Shown here piece by piece: positions 59,341 through 64,000 of a DNA stretch of 64,000 nt (the stretch's first letter is position 1; each line of letters opens with the position of its first letter). The notes below the pieces were generated by a model. That model did not search any database. It was not told the DNA's origin and saw only the letters and a list, made by a program, of their open reading frames with translations. Source of the DNA: Bacteroidales bacterium (GTDB taxonomy: Bacteria > Bacteroidota > Bacteroidia > Bacteroidales > UBA932); NCBI GenBank assembly GCA_017447815.1, contig JAFSMS010000090.1, positions 1-64,000 on the forward strand, read 5' to 3'. A program made the position numbers and the translations under genes.

Positions 59341-60351
59341 ATGAGAAAGGCTATTTACGGCGCAGGGTCCCTGGGGACCATTCTGGGCGCCTATATAACC
59401 CGCAAAGGAGGCCGGATCGACCTCATCAACCGCAACGTAAAGCATGTGGAGGCCCTGCAGCAGCAGGGAGCCCATGTCGCCGGGACCGTGGACTTCGTCC
59501 AGCCGGTTACCGCCTATACACCGGACCGGATGACCGGTCTGTACGATATCATCTTCCTTCTCACCAAGCAGCAGGAAAATGCCAAGGTGGTCACTTTCCT
59601 CAAAGACTATCTGGCCCCGGACGGCGTCATCGTCACCCTGCAGAACGGCCTTCCGGAGCAGGGAATCGCCGATATCGTGGGCGAAGACCGGGTGCTGGGC
59701 TGCACGGTGGCCTGGGGCGCCACGATGGTCGGCCCGGGCGTGTGTGAACTTACCAGTTCGCCGGACAGTCTTACTTTTTCGCTGGGCAGCATGGCCGGGA
59801 AGCCCCACAAGTACATGGAACAGGTGCGACAGTTGCTGGAAATGATGGGGCCCGTGACCGTGGAGCCCAATTTCGTGGGCACCCGCTGGAGCAAACTGCT
59901 CATCAACAGCGCCTTTTCCGGCATGAGCACCGTCCTGGGCTGCACCTTTGGCGAGGCTGCGGCCGACAAGACCTCCCGCAAGGTGGTCCTGGCCCTGATC
60001 AAGGAATGCATCGACGTGTGTGCCGCCGCCGGCATCAGGATTGAGCCCGTGCAGGGCAAGGACGCCGTGAAACTCCTGGACTATCACGGGCCCGTGAAGA
60101 AGGCCCTTTCGCTGCTGATTCTGCCCATCGCCATCCGGAAGCATGCAAAACTCAAGGCCAGCATGTTGCAGGATATCGAAAAGGGCAAGAAGACCGAGGT
60201 CGATGCCATCAACGGCGCCATTGCCGCCTTCGGCCGGAAAATCGGCTGCCCTACGCCGATGAACGAAAAAGTCACCGCCATCATCCACCGCATCGAGGCA
60301 GGCGAACTCCGTCCCGGCTTCGAAAATTTGAAACTTTTCCTGAAAAAATAA
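59341..60351 (+). CDS. ketopantoate reductase family (PanE/ApbA-like)
   Basis: A 336-residue NADPH oxidoreductase: Rossmann start KAIYGAGSLGTILGAYITRK, LLTKQQENAKV, LQNGLPEQG, GTRWSKLLINSAFSGMSTVL and a helical C-terminal domain ending TPMNEKVTAIIHRIEAGE. PanE reduces 2-dehydropantoate in CoA synthesis; family members also have other substrates. The ATG at 59341 gives the family start. It follows the dapF repeat and has no clear promoter. Confidence 0.85.
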   Translation: MRKAIYGAGSLGTILGAYITRKGGRIDLINRNVKHVEALQQQGAHVAGTVDFVQPVTAYTPDRMTGLYDIIFLLTKQQENAKVVTFLKDYLAPDGVIVTLQNGLPEQGIADIVGEDRVLGCTVAWGATMVGPGVCELTSSPDSLTFSLGSMAGKPHKYMEQVRQLLEMMGPVTVEPNFVGTRWSKLLINSAFSGMSTVLGCTFGEAAADKTSRKVVLALIKECIDVCAAAGIRIEPVQGKDAVKLLDYHGPVKKALSLLILPIAIRKHAKLKASMLQDIEKGKKTEVDAINGAIAAFGRKIGCPTPMNEKVTAIIHRIEAGELRPGFENLKLFLKK

Positions 60352-60378
60352 CATATTTCTAACGCGGATAGTTGCAAA

Positions 60379-60393
60379 ACTAATTTTTATAGT
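60379..60393. promoter_or_regulatory. candidate BlaI operator
   Basis: ACTA and TAGT flank an A/T-rich centre directly upstream of the -7 element. BlaI/MecI repressors bind A/T-rich dyads with TAC/GTA half sites. The match is loose. Confidence 0.3.
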
Positions 60394-60401
60394 TATATTT
60401 G
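60394..60401 (+). promoter_or_regulatory. TATATTTG -7 element, blaI operon
   Basis: TAnnTTTG element four bases before the ATG at 60406; a leaderless transcript is predicted. Confidence 0.75.
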
Positions 60402-60405
60402 CGAC

Positions 60406-60759
60406 ATGAAACGTTTGACCAATAAAGAAGAAGTGATCATGAATCACTTCTGGGAAAAAGGCCCCATGTTCATCCGGGAACTGCGGGCCTTGTATCCGGA
60501 TCCAAAGCCGGCCATCACTACATTATCTACCCAGGTGCGTACGCTGGAGGAAGAGGAATTCATCGGCCACAACGAATATGGTCCCACTTTCCAGTATTAC
60601 GCTAAAGTTAGCCGCGACCAGTACAAGCGGGGCACGCTTATCAGCCTCATTGACAAGTACTTTGCGCATTCTTACGTAAACGCTGTGTCTGCTTTGGTGA
60701 AAGAGGAGAAACTGAGCGTGGAGGACCTTCAGGAAATCATTAGAATGATCGGGAAATGA
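60406..60759 (+). CDS. BlaI/MecI/CopY-family repressor
   Basis: A 117-residue winged-helix repressor: LTNKEEVIMNHFWEKGPMFI, PAITTLSTQVRTLEEEEFI and a C-terminal dimerisation helix pair (SALVKEEKLSVEDLQEII). BlaI proteins are cleaved or released when a partner M56 protease is triggered. That partner overlaps it by 4 bases here. No beta-lactamase is visible in the window. Confidence 0.93.
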   Translation: MKRLTNKEEVIMNHFWEKGPMFIRELRALYPDPKPAITTLSTQVRTLEEEEFIGHNEYGPTFQYYAKVSRDQYKRGTLISLIDKYFAHSYVNAVSALVKEEKLSVEDLQEIIRMIGK

Positions 60760-62096
60760 TGTCGTTTCTTCTCTACATCGGCAAGGCGGCCGTGGCACAG
60801 GCTGTCTTTTACCTCTTTTACCGATTGCTGCTCAGGAAAGAAACCTTTCACCGGCTCAACCGGGCGGTGCTGGTGGGAACGTGCCTCGTCAGTTTCTTGC
60901 TTCCGCTGTGCATTGTCACCATCCACAAGCCCGTTCAGGGAAATGCGGCGCTGCAAGCCATGATGGATACTTTTTCCACGCAGTTGCAGGTGGCATCGGC
61001 GGGTACTCCGTGGTGGCAGACGGCCCTGGTGCTCCTCTACTGGACGGGGGTGGCGGCCATGCTGGCCAGAACAGCCTTTTCCGTGGCCTCCATCCTCAGA
61101 ATCATCCGCCGGGCAACCCCTGTGCAGGACCATGTCTATGTTACGGAAGAGGAGATCTCCCCCTTCAGTTGGATGGACCGGATTGTCCTTTCCCGCGCAG
61201 ACTGGGAAGCCCCGCACGACTCCATTCTCGCCCATGAGCGGGCGCACATCGCAAACAAACATTCCATAGAACTGCTTCTGGTCGATGTGATGATTGCCTT
61301 CCAATGGTTTAACCCCGCCATCTGGATGCTCCGGGCCGACCTTCAGGAACTGCATGAATATGAGGCCGACGAAGCCGTCCTCCAAGGGGGCGCCAACCTT
61401 TCGGAATACCAGTACCTTCTGGTGCGGAAAGCCTTCAGCGATGCGGGCTATTCGGTAGCCAACAGTTTCAGCCACAGCACTTTGAAAAACAGGCTTCGGA
61501 TGATGTCCCGGACACCGTCGGCCTCGGCCCATGGCCTTAAGGCGCTCTATGTGCTGCCGCTGGTCCTTCTGGCCGTCGGCGTGCAGGCCCGCACGGTATA
61601 TGACCGGAACAAGGACTACGAGGGATATGATGTCACTGATACATTGAAAGTCCGTATAACGGACACAGTGGGGGTAATCCAGATGAAGGTTGTCGGCGAA
61701 GTAGAGGAAGATCCCCTGTATGTGATTGACGGTAAAATGACGGAAGATGCCGGAGCCTTGGAGTCCCATTCCGTATCTCAGATCAAGTGCGCCACGGTTT
61801 ATAACAAGGAAGAGAGCCGGGAAAAATTCGGGGTGTCGCGCTGCGTCGTGGAGGTTGAAACGTATGAGCGCAAGCCCCTGCCGGACAAGCAGACCTTGGT
61901 GCTGATTGTGACCGGGGACGGAAAAGTGGAAGGCCCCGGCGGCGTGGCCGAAATAAAAGGATACGGGAAGCATCTGCGAAAGGTGACGGGCAATATGGTG
62001 CTGCCCCTTGTCACTGTCCAGATCAAGGCCGATGCTTCCGCTCCGCGCGGGGCGGTGGAAGCCTTGAAGGAAGAACTGAAAAAAGATGTGAATTAA
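60756..62096 (+). CDS. BlaR1-like M56 metalloprotease with plug-like C-terminus
   Basis: A 446-residue inner-membrane protein: several helices in the first 120 residues, the zinc site HERAH (160-164) followed by HEYEADEAV, another helix near 265-280, then a periplasmic tail. The tail contains DPLYVIDGKMTEDAG and SVSQIKCATVYNKEESREKFG, which look like the plug domain of TonB-dependent receptors, not a beta-lactam sensor. It may sense an outer-membrane receptor or TonB state and cleave BlaI. It overlaps both neighbours. Confidence 0.88.
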   Translation: MMSFLLYIGKAAVAQAVFYLFYRLLLRKETFHRLNRAVLVGTCLVSFLLPLCIVTIHKPVQGNAALQAMMDTFSTQLQVASAGTPWWQTALVLLYWTGVAAMLARTAFSVASILRIIRRATPVQDHVYVTEEEISPFSWMDRIVLSRADWEAPHDSILAHERAHIANKHSIELLLVDVMIAFQWFNPAIWMLRADLQELHEYEADEAVLQGGANLSEYQYLLVRKAFSDAGYSVANSFSHSTLKNRLRMMSRTPSASAHGLKALYVLPLVLLAVGVQARTVYDRNKDYEGYDVTDTLKVRITDTVGVIQMKVVGEVEEDPLYVIDGKMTEDAGALESHSVSQIKCATVYNKEESREKFGVSRCVVEVETYERKPLPDKQTLVLIVTGDGKVEGPGGVAEIKGYGKHLRKVTGNMVLPLVTVQIKADASAPRGAVEALKEELKKDVN

Positions 62097-64000
62097 TGAA
62101 AAAAGGACTTATACTTTTCTTGCTTCTTCTGGGCTTACATGCTCACGCTCAGGTGCTTATCCTGAACGACAGCGTGTTCCAAACCCGCATGACGGAGATC
62201 AAGGCCACGGTGGTGGACTCGCTCACCAACGAGCCCGTGCCGTTCGCCTCCGTGTATGTGATTCCGGCCAAGGACACCACCATCACCAACTTCACCCTTT
62301 CCAATGACAAGGGCGAGGCCAAGTTGGAGGAGGTTCCGCTGGGCCAGTACACCTTCCACGTGGAGATGATGGGGTATAAGCCCTTTGTGAAAGACCGGTA
62401 TTTCCGGGAGCGGATCACCGACTTCGGCACCATCAAACTGCAACAGGACGACGAGTACCTGCAGGCGGCCGTCATCAACGACGTGGGCAATCCCATCGTG
62501 GTCAAAAAAGATACGGTGGAATTCAACGCCTCTTCCTTCCGGGTGGGCTCCAATGCCATGCTCAAGGACCTTCTGCAGCGTATGCCCGGCATGGAAATCA
62601 CGGACGACGGCAAGGTGAAGTTCAATGGGGAGGAAATCGACAAAATCACCATCGGCGGCCGCACCTTTTTCTTCAACGACCAGAGCACGGCGCTGAACAA
62701 CCTCCCGGCGGCGGTGGTGGACAAGGTACGGGTGATCGACCGCGACAGCGAGCAGACCCGCGCCACCGGCATCCAGGACGGCAAAAAGGAGAAAATCCTG
62801 GACGTGGGGCTCAAGAAAGAATATGAGAAAGGCTGGTTCGGCAATGTGGGCGTCAAGGGCGGTTCCACCGTGGCCGCCGCCAAGGCCGATGAACCCCTGC
62901 GTGACAACCGCGGCTTCCTGTACAGCGGAAACGCCCTGGTATCGGCCTACAATGAGAAAGACCAGGTGACGGTGATCGGGAATGTGCAGAACGTGTCCGA
63001 CGGCAACGGGGTATTCATCGTCTATGGCGATGACGGCCCCACCGCCATGAACCAGGGCCTTTCATCGGCCGCACAACTGGCGGTGAACGCCAACACCAAT
63101 CGCATCAAGGATGTGGAAAGTACGGTGGCGGTGAACTACAAATACACGGACACCGACAGTGGAAGCAAGTCGTACAGAACCACTTATCAGGACGATGGCA
63201 ACCTGGTGAGCGAGAGTGAGAACTCCGGCACCAGTTTTGGCCAGTCTGTGACGGCCGACCTGGAATTCAAAAAGGAGAAAGGGAAGGTCATCTTCTTCCT
63301 CTATCCCACCTTCCGCTATACGGATTCCTTCTCGCGAAACGCCGGGAGCACCACCACCCGGCGGGAACTGGATTGGCTCAACAACAGTACCAACGCGTCG
63401 TCCGGCCAGACATTCAACCGCTTGGGCAACCTGGGCTCCGGCATCACTTTCCGGGAACTCTGGGGCAAGAAAAACCGTTCGCTGCGCTTCGAGTTGTACA
63501 CCAACTATTCCACCAGCAACGGCAACAGTTCCCAACTGACCAGCCTGGAGCAGGCCTCCGGCATGGAAAAGCGCGAACTGGACTATGTGAGCAAGGGGAA
63601 AAGTTTCGGTATCAACGGCCTGGTCCGTTATACGGAGCCGCTGGGCGAAAAACTCACCCTTACCGGCACGCTGTCCATGAATTACAACAATTCCGACCGG
63701 CAGTCCGACGCATTCGATGCCGTGGGCTTCAATGCCTACTATTCGTCGCTGAACCGGTCGCGGTTCATGACACCGGCCTTTGAACTCAATGGGCAGTACA
63801 GACTTACGCAAGGCGGCTATTTTACGCTGGGTGCCCGGGTGCATGGAAGCCAGAACCGGACTTATTCCCAAACCTTCGGCATCGAAGAAACCACGGGCGA
63901 AGGCGAGTGGTTTTGGTTTGTGTCGCCTGTGATGCGTTTTGTTTACAGCAAGGACAAGCATCGGGTTACCTTTTATGCCAATGGCAGCAGTTCGCAGCCG
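62096..64000 (+). CDS. TonB-dependent receptor-like outer membrane protein (partial, runs off end)
   Basis: An ATG at 62096 shares its A with the preceding stop (TAATG). The frame stays open for 635 codons to the window end. It starts with a signal peptide (LILFLLLLGLHAHAQ) and a carboxypeptidase-regulatory-like domain (ATVVDSLTNEPVPFASVYVI). A plug-like domain follows (AMLKDLLQRMPGMEITDDGK, VRVIDR), then beta-barrel strands. It is of the CarboxypepD_reg/OMP_b-brl type without the SusC box and has no SusD partner in view. It is co-operonic with BlaI and M56, so it may be their regulated target or sensor. Confidence 0.9.
   Translation, partial: MKKGLILFLLLLGLHAHAQVLILNDSVFQTRMTEIKATVVDSLTNEPVPFASVYVIPAKDTTITNFTLSNDKGEAKLEEVPLGQYTFHVEMMGYKPFVKDRYFRERITDFGTIKLQQDDEYLQAAVINDVGNPIVVKKDTVEFNASSFRVGSNAMLKDLLQRMPGMEITDDGKVKFNGEEIDKITIGGRTFFFNDQSTALNNLPAAVVDKVRVIDRDSEQTRATGIQDGKKEKILDVGLKKEYEKGWFGNVGVKGGSTVAAAKADEPLRDNRGFLYSGNALVSAYNEKDQVTVIGNVQNVSDGNGVFIVYGDDGPTAMNQGLSSAAQLAVNANTNRIKDVESTVAVNYKYTDTDSGSKSYRTTYQDDGNLVSESENSGTSFGQSVTADLEFKKEKGKVIFFLYPTFRYTDSFSRNAGSTTTRRELDWLNNSTNASSGQTFNRLGNLGSGITFRELWGKKNRSLRFELYTNYSTSNGNSSQLTSLEQASGMEKRELDYVSKGKSFGINGLVRYTEPLGEKLTLTGTLSMNYNNSDRQSDAFDAVGFNAYYSSLNRSRFMTPAFELNGQYRLTQGGYFTLGARVHGSQNRTYSQTFGIEETTGEGEWFWFVSPVMRFVYSKDKHRVTFYANGSSSQP

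Overview
This window comes from a GC-rich member of the Bacteroidales (Bacteroidetes). The main evidence is a SusC/SusD glycan locus, many TAnnTTTG promoter elements, a resB-ccsA fusion, a DUF6377-type membrane regulator, BACON domains, and lipoproteins at nearly every accessory position. The family cannot be fixed from sequence reading alone; an uncultured gut or rumen lineage is plausible.

Layout. 1-300: a folded RNA-like element and tRNA-Leu(CAA). 362-5331: a small lipoprotein and the shikimate operon aroB, aroD-aroA fusion, aroC. 5350-8745: Fe-S assembly genes sufB, sufC and a very short sufD, with a PnuC-like vitamin transporter between sufB and sufC. 8749-23016: a polysaccharide utilisation locus with membrane regulator, SusC, SusD, a CBM-repeat surface lipoprotein, GH16, GH3 and a CotH-like lipoprotein. 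This set predicts use of beta-1,3-glucan (laminarin-like). 23069-31686: cytochrome c maturation, tsaE, yifB/comM, ispE, an EnvC-like activator and a TPR protein. 31791-33547: an ECF sigma factor with an anti-sigma protein that carries an outer-membrane barrel. 33552-38430: nrdG, nrdD, a phosphopantetheinyl transferase and mdh. 38452-42991: two SGNH hydrolases and an MBOAT acyltransferase (surface polysaccharide acylation). 42988-46649: rsmA, a HAD lipoprotein and a Kelch/AraC one-component sensor. 46842-52713: a giant lipoprotein and a rearranged HipS-HipT-HipB toxin-antitoxin module. 52787-60351: aspS, murB, murA, an aminotransferase, dapF and a PanE-like reductase. 60406-64000: a BlaI repressor, an M56 protease and a TonB-dependent receptor cut by the window end.

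Two themes stand out. First, several housekeeping enzymes carry in-frame low-complexity or palindromic insertions: AroC has a His/Cys-rich repeat block, MurB two copies of a dispersed repeat, and RsmA, DapF and an aminotransferase have palindromes. Related palindromes also sit between genes. This suggests small mobile repeats that this genome tolerates inside coding sequence. Second, at least nine genes have a TAnnTTTG element ending only 4-7 bases before the start codon, which predicts leaderless transcripts.
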